64,000 nt of DNA. Source: Paenibacillus azoreducens (lineage in GTDB: Bacteria > Bacillota > Bacilli > Paenibacillales > Paenibacillaceae). The stretch lies in NCBI RefSeq assembly GCF_021654775.1, contig NZ_AP025343.1, positions 4,183,501 to 4,247,500 of the forward strand. Direction: 5' to 3'. Of this stretch, positions 45,463 through 53,387 are shown piece by piece (the first letter of the stretch is position 1; every line of letters starts with the position of its first letter). Under the pieces are notes generated by a model, which was given only the letters and a program-made list of their open reading frames with translations, was not told the DNA's origin and ran no database searches. Both the position numbers and the translations under genes were made by a program.

Positions 45463-47556
45463 CTAGCGTCGATTGTACATTTCAAGCTCATTGATCGCGA
45501 AGTTACCCCACTTCAGATTCGCTGCACCAATTTTCAGCCTGAATTTCGCAGCCGTGGTCTGGTCAAAATCGAGGGTCTTCGCTTCGTTCGTCTGATCGCT
45601 GTACTGCCATACCCATTCAACGCCGGTCTTCAAAGGCAGCCAGTTTGCGCCATCGAAATATTCAAGATCAAACTTCGTGACACCTTGCCCCGTTCCGAAT
45701 CTCGTTACGATTTTCAGTTGATTGACGGTTACCTGCTTGCTGCCGAAATCAAGCGTGATATAGTTCGGAAACGTCACGCCCTTGTCTACGCTGGACCAAG
45801 CTTTGTCATACGATCCGTCCGTCAGGCTTTTGATGGAGCTGGTGGACAAAGTCGCTACAGAAGCCGATGCTGTCGCGAGCGGCGCCAAATTGCCGGGTTC
45901 CGGCCCAGGCGGCGTCGGTAATGGCTTAATTGGCGCAGGCGTATATACGATCGGCGGTTTTCCGGTTGCCGGAGGCACGTTTCCTTGATATTCGAATGCT
46001 CCAATGTCCGGGTCGCCGTTGTACAGCGGATTGCCGAAGTAGTCCCTTCCCCCGTTATCGGCAATAGGCACGCCTGCCCCGATCAGCGGAGAATCGCTTT
46101 GCAGCTTGTAACCATCCACGGTACCCATACCTGTTCCGCCGCTGCCCGGATTCACGAATTTCGGATTCGCCGTCACTTTATGGGCATCTGCATTCACCAA
46201 TGTTTTACCGCCGTAATAAGCGTTGCTGTCAAAGGTTTGTCCGGTTAAATTCCAGCCCCTGTCCCCCACGCTGTAATACACATTGTTATAGTTATATATA
46301 TTTTTCGGACTGCCGGAAGATTTCGTGAAGTAATCGCTCATGACCGGATTGCCCGAACCCGCGCCGACATAAATGGTGTTGTTGTAGTTCAGCACCGTAT
46401 CGATCGAACCGCTGTAGCGGAAGATGCGGGCCTTGTCGTCTTGGCTGATGTTGTATCTTACGATCGTATTGATCGTGTTATAGGTATCATTGACATAGAG
46501 CATAAACCCGCCGGCATTGTCATGGCTGTAATTGTATTGCACCAACGAGCCCAGATTACCGGCATCTACGTCGAACCCCGTTCCGTCCTCCGAGCCGTTG
46601 CGGCTTGCAAATGATTCATTGTATTGAACGATGCTGTTATCCGCATAAGCCCACCAGATCGAAGCGTTCGTAGCCAAATAGGTGGCTTCTTGAACGGTAT
46701 TATGTTCCACCACCGCGCCGTCCGTCACATTCCAGGCAATGCCGCCCGTTGCCGCCCGTACGACGGTATTGTTGGAAATTTTCACGTTGGTAGAAGGGGT
46801 CCAAGGTCCGTATGGTTTGGGCACCCATTCCCACAAATCGCCCATGCCGTAACGCAGAATGCAGTTCGAGCTGATATAAATCCCGTAAGCATCCACATCG
46901 GTTAACGTATTGCCGTCGATGAGGACATCGTTGAACGCGCTCGGCACCCATGAACCCACGGAATCGAAAATAATACCGCCGGATCTTGTTGTATACACGC
47001 CATCAACGTCGTGGATATTAAGATTTTTAATATAAATATGGTTCAAAATGCCCTTTTCCTCGTTCAAAACATAAACGCCGCGCCGTTCCCCGCGCTTGCC
47101 TTTCCAATCTCTTGTGAACGGTTCCGATGAGGGATTCGTGACTTCCAGGTTACTGATTTCCCAGTACTCCTGGTTTTTCAGGAAAACCGTCTGCAGCTCT
47201 GAGGTGACGCCAGCGATAAGCGGCTTACTGCCTGTCCCGTACATATCGATGATGATCGGACTGCCTTCCATACCCGAGCCCTTAGGCCACAACTGGCCCT
47301 GCCAGGAGCCTCCAGCCTTGAACAAAATATGGTCCCCAGGCGCAAAGGTCGTCGCATTGACTTTGGCAAGCGACTTCCAGGCCGTATCGGGATTCGTGCC
47401 GGCATTGCCGTCGTCGCCGCTTACATTGTCCACATAATACGTTGTCCCCCGCGCCGTCTCGGCTTTGGCTGGCGATGGGACGATCGCTGTAATGCCTGAC
47501 AACAAAATGATCGCCGACATCATGCTCATCATTTTTCTTGCTGTCCTTTTCAACAT
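45463..47556 (-). CDS. Secreted right-handed beta-helix protein with C-terminal F5/8 type C (discoidin) domain, probable polysaccharide lyase
   Basis: A 697-residue exported protein. A signal peptide (to about residue 33, ending PAKAETA) is followed by TYYVDNVSGDDGNAGT, the usual start of pectate-lyase-like beta-helices. Parallel beta-helix repeats run to about residue 520 (many N-ladder motifs such as ISNNTVVRA, VEHNTVQEA, VQYNESF). A proline-rich linker (PAPIKPLPTPPGPEP) leads to a 140-residue carbohydrate-binding discoidin domain. It probably cuts an extracellular acidic polysaccharide whose products feed the importer and GH88 enzyme; the exact lyase family was not identified. ATG 47556 has AGGAGG 9 nt upstream. 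Confidence 0.88.
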   Translation of the reverse strand: MLKRTARKMMSMMSAIILLSGITAIVPSPAKAETARGTTYYVDNVSGDDGNAGTNPDTAWKSLAKVNATTFAPGDHILFKAGGSWQGQLWPKGSGMEGSPIIIDMYGTGSKPLIAGVTSELQTVFLKNQEYWEISNLEVTNPSSEPFTRDWKGKRGERRGVYVLNEEKGILNHIYIKNLNIHDVDGVYTTRSGGIIFDSVGSWVPSAFNDVLIDGNTLTDVDAYGIYISSNCILRYGMGDLWEWVPKPYGPWTPSTNVKISNNTVVRAATGGIAWNVTDGAVVEHNTVQEATYLATNASIWWAYADNSIVQYNESFASRNGSEDGTGFDVDAGNLGSLVQYNYSHDNAGGFMLYVNDTYNTINTIVRYNISQDDKARIFRYSGSIDTVLNYNNTIYVGAGSGNPVMSDYFTKSSGSPKNIYNYNNVYYSVGDRGWNLTGQTFDSNAYYGGKTLVNADAHKVTANPKFVNPGSGGTGMGTVDGYKLQSDSPLIGAGVPIADNGGRDYFGNPLYNGDPDIGAFEYQGNVPPATGKPPIVYTPAPIKPLPTPPGPEPGNLAPLATASASVATLSTSSIKSLTDGSYDKAWSSVDKGVTFPNYITLDFGSKQVTVNQLKIVTRFGTGQGVTKFDLEYFDGANWLPLKTGVEWVWQYSDQTNEAKTLDFDQTTAAKFRLKIGAANLKWGNFAINELEMYNRR

Positions 47557-47642
47557 ATGCCTGATCCTCCTTTTTGGATTCTTTGGCGGAAATCCAAGTT
47601 GTTTCCCTGTATCCGCCATATGTAATAGCACCACAGGCATTC

Positions 47643-47657
47643 TGTGAAGCGTTTACA
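47643..47657. promoter_or_regulatory. Candidate cre-like site upstream of the beta-helix gene
   Basis: TGTGAAGCGTTTACA has a perfect right half of the CcpA consensus (AARCGYTTWCW) and a weak left half. About 90 bp upstream of the start. Confidence 0.35.
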
Positions 47658-47674
47658 TAAATGTGAAGCTTTGC

Positions 47675-48769
47675 TTATTGGATGTGATTGAAGTTCCAAG
47701 CGTTGTACCGCTCTTCATTCACGTGGATGTCCGCTTCGGACAGCTTGTTCCGGATGATTTCCTCATATTCGTTATCGATATAATCTTTACGGACTTGCTC
47801 CTTGTTCTCGCCAAAGGCTTGATATGCCGTTCCCGGCTCTGTTTTGTCGACACACTTCAGCAGATAAAGTCTGCCGTTCTCGTCGATGATGCCGCTCATA
47901 TCCCCGGGCTTCATCCATGCCGCAGCTCCCGCTACCGGGCTTCTGGAGTTTTGCCGCTCACTTCCGAGATGGAAAACAAGCTCCTGCTCGGTTCCCTGAT
48001 CGGAATAAGCTTTGGCCGCCTCCGCAAAAGACGTGCCGGCTGCCAGCCTGACCGCCGCTTCCTCCAGCCTCTCTCGAACTTGTTCTTTCTTGCCCAAATC
48101 GATCTGCTGCCTGGAATCCAAATACGAAGCAGATATACTGAGAACCTTCACATCGCCTGGATTTAGGTAAAGCTCTTTTTTATGTGCATCATAAAAGGAC
48201 TTCAATGTCTGTTCGCCGGGTTTTAGTTTCTTATCCAGCTTCTGCTTTACGGCAGTTGCGGCATTCGTCATGATATATTCAAAATAAGCATCCTCGTTAT
48301 ATTGAACAGGCCCATAGATAATCTGATGATTAGCGGCAGCCTTCGTCCTGCGCTCATTTTCCTGCTCAAGCTGATTCAAAAATCCCCGATAGCTGATATC
48401 CTTCAGCACGCCTTGCTCTTTAGCAGCCATTTGTCTGACCTTGATGTTGACGCTTTCATTCAGAGCCGTTTTTTTCAATATTTCCAAAGGGATTTCGCCG
48501 GCAAAAGAGGTTGTCCAAAACGAGGGGGTCTGTTCAGCACTGTATTTCTCGTGAAAATAATTCATGATTCTGGACTTGTTCATTTGAATAGCTCTGTTAT
48601 ATTCCGGCACAGTCACTGGAATTCCGTCAACGGTCGCCATGACCTCGTCGCCCTGTTCATCGGCCTTGAGCCCCCCTTTCGCGAACGCAGCTGTAGTACA
48701 TACGGTGAGAACAAGCAAGCCCGCAATCGTCCATTTAGTTTTGACCCGCAGACGCTTCTTTTCCGCCAT
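47675..48769 (-). CDS. PpiC-type peptidyl-prolyl isomerase (PrsA-like foldase)
   Basis: A 364-residue protein with a basic N-terminus and one hydrophobic segment (WTIAGLLVLTVCTTAAFA), then a SurA/PrsA-like chaperone region and a parvulin domain (about residues 200-320: GDVKVLSISAS, AEAAKAYSDQGTE, AGAAAWMKPGDMSGII). It should help fold exported proteins on the outer membrane face. The Cys in the hydrophobic segment is not in a good lipobox, so a signal anchor is likely. ATG 48769 has GGAGGCGGGGGAG upstream. Being next to a secreted beta-helix enzyme, it may be a dedicated foldase. Confidence 0.88.
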   Translation of the reverse strand: MAEKKRLRVKTKWTIAGLLVLTVCTTAAFAKGGLKADEQGDEVMATVDGIPVTVPEYNRAIQMNKSRIMNYFHEKYSAEQTPSFWTTSFAGEIPLEILKKTALNESVNIKVRQMAAKEQGVLKDISYRGFLNQLEQENERRTKAAANHQIIYGPVQYNEDAYFEYIMTNAATAVKQKLDKKLKPGEQTLKSFYDAHKKELYLNPGDVKVLSISASYLDSRQQIDLGKKEQVRERLEEAAVRLAAGTSFAEAAKAYSDQGTEQELVFHLGSERQNSRSPVAGAAAWMKPGDMSGIIDENGRLYLLKCVDKTEPGTAYQAFGENKEQVRKDYIDNEYEEIIRNKLSEADIHVNEERYNAWNFNHIQ

Positions 48770-48835
48770 GATCTCCCCCGCCTCCTGCACTGATATGTCG
48801 ATTATTATGGATTGTCTTTCCATTGTAGACCCGAT

Positions 48836-48849
48836 TGTAAACGCTAACA
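48836..48849. promoter_or_regulatory. Strong cre site upstream of the foldase gene
   Basis: TGTAAACGCTAACA fits the CcpA cre consensus TGWAARCGYTWWCW at all positions, 67 bp upstream of the start. Confidence 0.6.
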
Positions 48850-48921
48850 ATTTCAATTCATTTACTTTCGCTTATAATTTTTTTACTTGTTTACAAAAGA
48901 CTTAGGTAGAATACAAAAAAA

Positions 48922-48942
48922 GCCTGGAGATTCTCTCCAAGC
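48922..48942 (-). terminator. Terminator of the GNAT gene
   Basis: Minus-strand GCTTGGAGA-GAA-TCTCCAGGC followed by TTTTTTT, about 20 bp past the stop. Confidence 0.9.
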
Positions 48943-48961
48943 GTTTGGCTTACAGCCTGCC

Positions 48962-49396
48962 TTAGGCTAATTTTTGCAAAATAACCGGTTTCTCATATTG
49001 CCGGATGCACCAGTTGTATTTCTCCAACACCTTTTGGTTTACCGATGAGATGGAAGGATCCACTCTTGCAAACCCGAATTTTTCATAAAAATGCTCCAGC
49101 TCCCGAAACGGAATGCAATAAACCGATTCCAAACCTAAGCTTCGGGACTTATCCACCAAACAGCCGACCAATTCATGCGCAAGAGAAAGCCCGCGAAATT
49201 GCTCAAGGATATAGATCCCGCCCATCTCGGCTTCCTTCTCGTTTAGGAGAACTAGTCGTCCTACACCGGCGTTTCGTCCATTATGCGTTACGATCGCGAT
49301 CTCTTCGCGCTCCAGACTGCTTGGAACAAATCCGATCTTCTCGTACTGCTCATTAATCCATGGCAGATCGCTGTTTTCTGCCCATCTGATAGCCAT
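48962..49396 (-). CDS. GNAT family N-acetyltransferase
   Basis: A 144-residue GNAT-fold acyltransferase. The beta4 strand and acetyl-CoA loop region reads GGIYILEQFRGLSLAHELVG (about residues 63-82), a slightly altered R/Q-x-x-G-x-A/G motif, and the C-terminal HFYEKFGFARV fits beta6-beta7. The substrate is unknown. ATG 49396 lies 9 nt after GGAAG; a GTG at 49405 overlaps that site. It is followed by its own terminator. Confidence 0.88.
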   Translation of the reverse strand: MAIRWAENSDLPWINEQYEKIGFVPSSLEREEIAIVTHNGRNAGVGRLVLLNEKEAEMGGIYILEQFRGLSLAHELVGCLVDKSRSLGLESVYCIPFRELEHFYEKFGFARVDPSISSVNQKVLEKYNWCIRQYEKPVILQKLA

Positions 49397-49454
49397 GTAA
49401 CTCACCTTCCCGGTAAAAAGTATAAATATATAATAACAAAATTTCCCGGTCAGG

Positions 49455-50402
49455 TTAAACTTGAACCCGCTTCATTGCTCCATGCGGCAGACAAGCATGC
49501 ACTCCTTTCACGCCGTTTACAATCTGGGTGACCCTTAGATCAATGACAGCGCTGCCCAGAGCCATCGCTTGAACCCGGTCCAAACCATATAACTCTCCCA
49601 TCAAATCAAGCATGCCGTCAAGAGCATAGACCGTCGCTTCGTTCAAATCCTCATGGAAACCAAAAGCAAGCCACCCGGCAGGCGTATCGGCCCGCGGATA
49701 TGCCAAACGCAAATCTTCCAGCAAATGAATGGTGACTTCAACCTCATCCATCGGACATTCGATCGCCTGGCAGCTCACCTCGCCATCCCCTTGCGCCGCA
49801 TGCCCGTCGCCTATAGCCAAATATCCTCCATCTACGGGTACGGGCAAATACAATGTGCTGCCGGTTACAAGTTCTTTGCAATCGATATTCCCTCCGCAAA
49901 AACGGGGCGGCCAGGTAGAATGAATCCCCTCCTCTTCAGGAGGCATGCCAATTACGCCCATAAAAGGGTTGAGCGGTACAGAATAAGCCGCGTCGTTCAT
50001 CCGGCAGCTGCCTTCCATGTTTTCTTTATCCAACGTCCAATCTATAGTGATTTCTTGGTATTCCGTCAGATGCAGCTTTTGATTTTGCCAATTGGGATAT
50101 TGTCCCGCACAAGTAAATCCATATTTTCCGGGGACAATCCGGTTGAACTGAATGGCCAGAGTCATTCCCCGTTTGGCATTTTCGATACAGATCGGGCCGA
50201 TTAAAGCATGGCCGCCATCCAGCTTATCTCTTCTGGCAAACGGCTTAACCCGCTCCTTATATGAAGGTCCTCCCCCCCAGGCCGCATCCGGGGCTTGAAA
50301 ACGAATCGAATCTCCCGATGAAACAGTGATTAACGGCTCGGTATCTTTCGTAAAACACCCGATCAAAGCTTCTCGACATAATCGAATTTCATGTACCGCC
50401 AT
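49455..50402 (-). CDS. Acetamidase/formamidase family protein
   Basis: A 315-residue protein of the FmdA/AmdA family, zinc-dependent amidases that release ammonia from short amides. Family features: GGPSYKERVKPFARRDKLDG with NPxTGP-like GPICIENAKRGMTLAI, CGGNIDCKELVTGSTLYLPV and GDGHAAQGDGE with the metal-ligand Asp/His. ATG 50402 has GGAGGCGG upstream. It is 29 bp downstream of, and co-oriented with, the HTH-F1 beta-like gene, suggesting that gene controls it. The actual substrate is unknown. Confidence 0.9.
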   Translation of the reverse strand: MAVHEIRLCREALIGCFTKDTEPLITVSSGDSIRFQAPDAAWGGGPSYKERVKPFARRDKLDGGHALIGPICIENAKRGMTLAIQFNRIVPGKYGFTCAGQYPNWQNQKLHLTEYQEITIDWTLDKENMEGSCRMNDAAYSVPLNPFMGVIGMPPEEEGIHSTWPPRFCGGNIDCKELVTGSTLYLPVPVDGGYLAIGDGHAAQGDGEVSCQAIECPMDEVEVTIHLLEDLRLAYPRADTPAGWLAFGFHEDLNEATVYALDGMLDLMGELYGLDRVQAMALGSAVIDLRVTQIVNGVKGVHACLPHGAMKRVQV

Positions 50403-50430
50403 ATCATCCGCCTCCAATAAGGAATCAATA

Positions 50431-51480
50431 TTAAACTTTTAATCGTCCCGTAAAATACAGCTCATCGATTGAAACATGGTCGGCCCCGCCATCCAGGATG
50501 ATCCTCACGTCCTCCAACATTTCGTGGAAAGGAATCCATTCCGCCTTTTTCTTGGTGTATGGCTCGGCAATATAAAAAGGTTGTGACAGATAGGCTTCCA
50601 ATCTTTCTCCCCGGAGATATAACAATTGATCCGTTTCCGGGAGCTTCGCTGCCCCCCTGAATTGAACCAAAGGCCGCAGCTCCCGATAACGGCGCATTAA
50701 TTTTCTGGCCTGCTGCTGAATGGACAGATGCTGGGGCTCCAACTGCGATCCTTCCAATAGGACGGAAGTTGAAACGATCGGGTCGATGGCCGGGAATAGT
50801 CGCCTTGTCGTTAGCTCCGTATCAAATCTAAGGAAAGTATCTAATGGCCCATATGGCATCTCTTCGTCCACCGCATCACCGCTGACATCAACGAGAAGCG
50901 TCGTAACCGGGCGAACGCCTAAAGACTTGAGCTTTTCTTTCATATCATCCATCTCGCCGGATAAAACCATAGAACGATCAGCCCCCAAGATCACATCCCT
51001 TCGTTCAGCATGATGAACAATCCGGCCGAAAATTTCCTCAGCCGTTAAGCAAACATCCTCAGACTCTTGCAGCAATTCATCAACCCCCGCCGTATGCTCG
51101 CTGGGCTTCCAAAAGATCGTTGCAAAATCCTTTTTTCTGAATCGGTTTATGAGCTCAGCCAGCAAAGCCATCTGGCCTGTGCCCGGACGGGCCACTAATC
51201 CGACCATGCCTCCCTTAACGACCGGCGCCAATAAATCCAAAACCTTGATTCCCGTTTCAAGCATTTCCAGCGGTTTGCCGCGGATAATGAGTTCGTCCAT
51301 TGTGCAGCCGGCAAGATCCGCAAGCATGGCCAATGTCCGAACCTCCGCCTTTCCGACCGGAATTTTCCCTGTGCAAAGATTTGATACCGTAGCTGGACGC
51401 AGCCCCGCTGTACGGGCAGCAACCGTTAAATTCGGCACGCGGGCCCTTAGCAGAGCTACATTCAGATGCAGTTCATCCAT
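50431..51480 (-). CDS. Helix-turn-helix protein fused to a degenerate F1-ATPase beta-subunit-like domain
   Basis: A 349-residue protein in two parts. Residues 1-66 form a Cro/C1-type helix-turn-helix (LTVAARTAGLRPATVSNLCT). Residues 73-349 resemble the nucleotide-binding and C-terminal parts of ATP synthase beta: LETGIKVLDLLAPVVKGG (74-91), LFPAIDPIVSTS (228-239) and LSQPFYIAEPYT (298-309), close to beta-subunit LETGIKVxDLLAP, YPAVDPLDSTS and LSQPFxVAExFT. The P-loop is ruined: G-x-G-V-G-K-T becomes ARPGTGQM at 97-104, lacking the Lys and Thr, and the GERTREG catalytic segment is missing. So it is not a working ATPase subunit; a ligand-sensing regulator is more likely. AGGAGGTGG precedes ATG 51480. 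Upstream of an acetamidase-like gene in one operon. Confidence 0.85.
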   Translation of the reverse strand: MDELHLNVALLRARVPNLTVAARTAGLRPATVSNLCTGKIPVGKAEVRTLAMLADLAGCTMDELIIRGKPLEMLETGIKVLDLLAPVVKGGMVGLVARPGTGQMALLAELINRFRKKDFATIFWKPSEHTAGVDELLQESEDVCLTAEEIFGRIVHHAERRDVILGADRSMVLSGEMDDMKEKLKSLGVRPVTTLLVDVSGDAVDEEMPYGPLDTFLRFDTELTTRRLFPAIDPIVSTSVLLEGSQLEPQHLSIQQQARKLMRRYRELRPLVQFRGAAKLPETDQLLYLRGERLEAYLSQPFYIAEPYTKKKAEWIPFHEMLEDVRIILDGGADHVSIDELYFTGRLKV

Positions 51481-51498
51481 ATTTATCCACCTCCTGTA

Positions 51499-51516
51499 AT
51501 TACTTTATATAGTAAT
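51499..51516. promoter_or_regulatory. Candidate autoregulatory operator of the HTH-F1 beta-like gene
   Basis: ATTACTTTATATAGTAAT is an 18-bp dyad (ATTACT/AGTAAT arms) at the downstream edge of the -10 box, where a repressor would block transcription. A related half-site AGTAAAT lies at about 51532-51538. Confidence 0.45.
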
Positions 51517-51542
51517 ATATATACCTTTAAAAGTAAATACAA
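51514..51542 (-). promoter_or_regulatory. Candidate promoter of the HTH-F1 beta-like operon
   Basis: Minus strand TTGTAT (51537-51542), 17-nt spacer, TATATT (51514-51519), 34 bp upstream of the start codon. Confidence 0.55.
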
Positions 51543-51552
51543 ATTTTTACAC

Positions 51553-51646
51553 ACAAAAAAAACGCCTGTCCACGCATCCTCATGGAAGACAGATCGTTTT
51601 TACGAGATTATTGAAGGGGATAATGTTGATAAATGTGGGACAGGCG
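51553..51646 (-). terminator. Long-loop terminator-like hairpin upstream of the HTH-F1 beta-like promoter
   Basis: CGCCTGTCC (51563-51571) pairs with GGACAGGCG (51638-51646), 9 bp perfect, with a 66-nt loop and an eight-base T-run on the minus strand. It would block read-through from upstream minus-strand transcripts. Confidence 0.6.
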
Positions 51647-51675
51647 GGGACTATCTCTAGCATGATGAGCAAAAA

Positions 51676-51853
51676 GTTGCGATTCTGCATTTTTTTGCTC
51701 GAATCTCACCATACATACGTTAAATTGATGCGAAAGTGCAATAATTTTACTTATTTTCCTCGTCATACCGAGATCACGCGCTCAAAACTTGCACTTTCGC
51801 AACCTTTTCCTTAAAAAGCCCCTTTCGCCTTGAAAAGCCTGCACTTTCGCAAC
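51676..51853. repeat. Spaced-motif dyad element, family 3 (core TGCACTTTCGCAAC)
   Basis: Inverted copies GTTGCGATTCTGCA (51676-51689, decayed) and GATGCGAAAGTGCA (51727-51740), then direct copies TGCACTTTCGCAAC at 51790-51803 and 51840-51853. Spacings of starts are 51, 63 and 50 bp. Confidence 0.85.
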
Positions 51854-51917
51854 TTTTCCCGTTTATGCCAATCATAGACCATGGGAGCGGGACAAATCTC
51901 AACATACAACCCTTCCC

Positions 51918-52485
51918 TCAATCCGCCTCTGCCTCATGGAGCAAAGATTGAAGTTCGCGTATCGCCGGAGCTAGCTCCTGATTGCTGTTCAGAATCGGTG
52001 CAAATACAGGCTCCGCCTGCTTCAGCAGCAAATAACTGAAATAATAATAGCCGAAAAACGGCTCCGGCCCGTAACCAGGGGGCTCTTCCTCTTCCCACTG
52101 CAGCTCATCTTCTTCCTCATCCTCCGGCCACAGATACCTTTCATCCAGCAGTTCATTCATCCTTATCTCTCCCTCAGGCCCCGATCCGATTTGCTGCCCG
52201 GAAAAGGATGATGCTACCGCTATGTATAATTCGATTTCATCCAGAGTTATATTTTCAGGGCTCGCCGCGCGCCGCTTTAGATCGCGCAATAGCTCACGCA
52301 GTACCCATGGCGTCACCTGCCACAAGGTGCTCTGATGTTCGATCAATTCCGCTAACGCTTTGTACTTTGTACTGCCGGGTCTCGATTAGCCGCGGAATAT
52401 CCGTTCCTCTGCCATAGGCGGTCGTTAATCGCTGCCACGGAATGTGTTCGGTCGTTTCATCCAAAATATCCATTTGATTTTCCAT
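51918..52485 (-). pseudogene. Hypothetical acidic protein gene frameshifted by a 7-bp tandem duplication
   Basis: Two overlapping minus-strand frames make one gene. The first starts MENQMDILDETTEHIPWQRL and reads to RLIETRQYK; the second continues as LAELIEHQSTLWQVTPWVLR to the stop at 51918. The junction carries CTTTGTA twice in tandem (52358-52364 and 52365-52371). Removing one copy restores a single frame of about 186 residues with natural sequence RQYKALAELIEHQ. The C-terminal third is very acidic (EDEEEDELQWEEEE) and aromatic. I do not recognise the family. Confidence 0.7.
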
Positions 52486-52674
52486 CCTTCCACTCCATTC
52501 TTCGCCATTCGGGCCCTACTATAAAACGATGAATACACCTAGCAAGTTACCATCTATCTTATAAAAATTGCAGCTCTATTGCCAAAAACAAGCGTTTCGT
52601 CATCTTCATTCCCCCACGCTCTTCTATCAAACACGGCATAGAATAGCGTAAAGATCGATAGGGGTGGTGGATTG

Positions 52675-53385
52675 ATGAACAGATTGAATAGAGTATGCCT
52701 CGTCAAAAATTCCAATGTCAAGCAATCGAATAACTTAGGCTGGGTTTCCTCCAACTGGAGCGGTTATGCCGTTTCGGGACGGAAAAACGCCTTTCGTAAA
52801 ATATCAGCGAACTGGACTGTGCCTTTTGTACGGCCGAGTTCAAATAATTCTTATTCTTCCGCCTGGATTGGCATCGATGGTTTCGGAAACAGCAGCTTGA
52901 TCCAAACGGGAACCGGGCATGACTTCGTCAATGGAAAAGCCCATTATTACGCATGGTGGGAAATCCTCCCCCAAACGATGACGCTCATCCCGAAGCCTGT
53001 TCACCCCGGTGACCACATGAAAGCGGTTATTTCCAAACTCAAAGGCAGCACTTGGCTGATCAGCCTCCGCAATACAAGCCGAAACTGGGTTTTTCGCACA
53101 ATCAAACGGTACAGAGGCCCGCAGGCTTCGGCCGAGTGGATCGTAGAAGCACCCCAAGTTGGGGCCAGCATTTCGAAGTTGGCGAGGATTTCGAAGGTGT
53201 ATTTTACCGGCTGCCGGTTAAACGGCAAAAATCCGATGCTGACTCCGGAGAATCGCGGCACCATGCTGCAGAACAACAATGTAACCTCGATTCCCGGTAA
53301 ACCCAGCGCGGCGGGCGATGCTTTTGCCGTTACGAATCTGATCGGCCGAGCCAGCGGCCCAGTCAGAAAACCAAAGCGCTCATAA
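52675..53385 (+). CDS. G1 family (eqolisin-like) glutamic endopeptidase
   Basis: A 236-residue protein with the beta-sandwich signature of glutamic peptidases: SSNWSGYAV near residue 27, WIGIDGFGNSSLIQTGT (about residues 64-80, carrying the candidate catalytic Gln), YYAWWEILP and ASAEWIVEAP (about residues 150-159, candidate catalytic Glu). These acid proteases are best known from fungi and occur in some bacteria. No clear signal peptide is seen in MNRLNRVCLVKNS, so the route to the outside, if any, is unclear. ATG 52675 is chosen over the preceding TTG. Ends 2 bp before the convergent response-regulator gene. Confidence 0.82.
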   Translation: MNRLNRVCLVKNSNVKQSNNLGWVSSNWSGYAVSGRKNAFRKISANWTVPFVRPSSNNSYSSAWIGIDGFGNSSLIQTGTGHDFVNGKAHYYAWWEILPQTMTLIPKPVHPGDHMKAVISKLKGSTWLISLRNTSRNWVFRTIKRYRGPQASAEWIVEAPQVGASISKLARISKVYFTGCRLNGKNPMLTPENRGTMLQNNNVTSIPGKPSAAGDAFAVTNLIGRASGPVRKPKRS

Positions 53386-53387
53386 CT

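Noticed and set aside
50431..51480. Genuine ATP synthase beta subunit or Rho factor
   Set aside because: P-loop Lys/Thr and the GERTREG region are missing, no other atp genes are nearby, and an HTH replaces the N-terminal beta-barrel.
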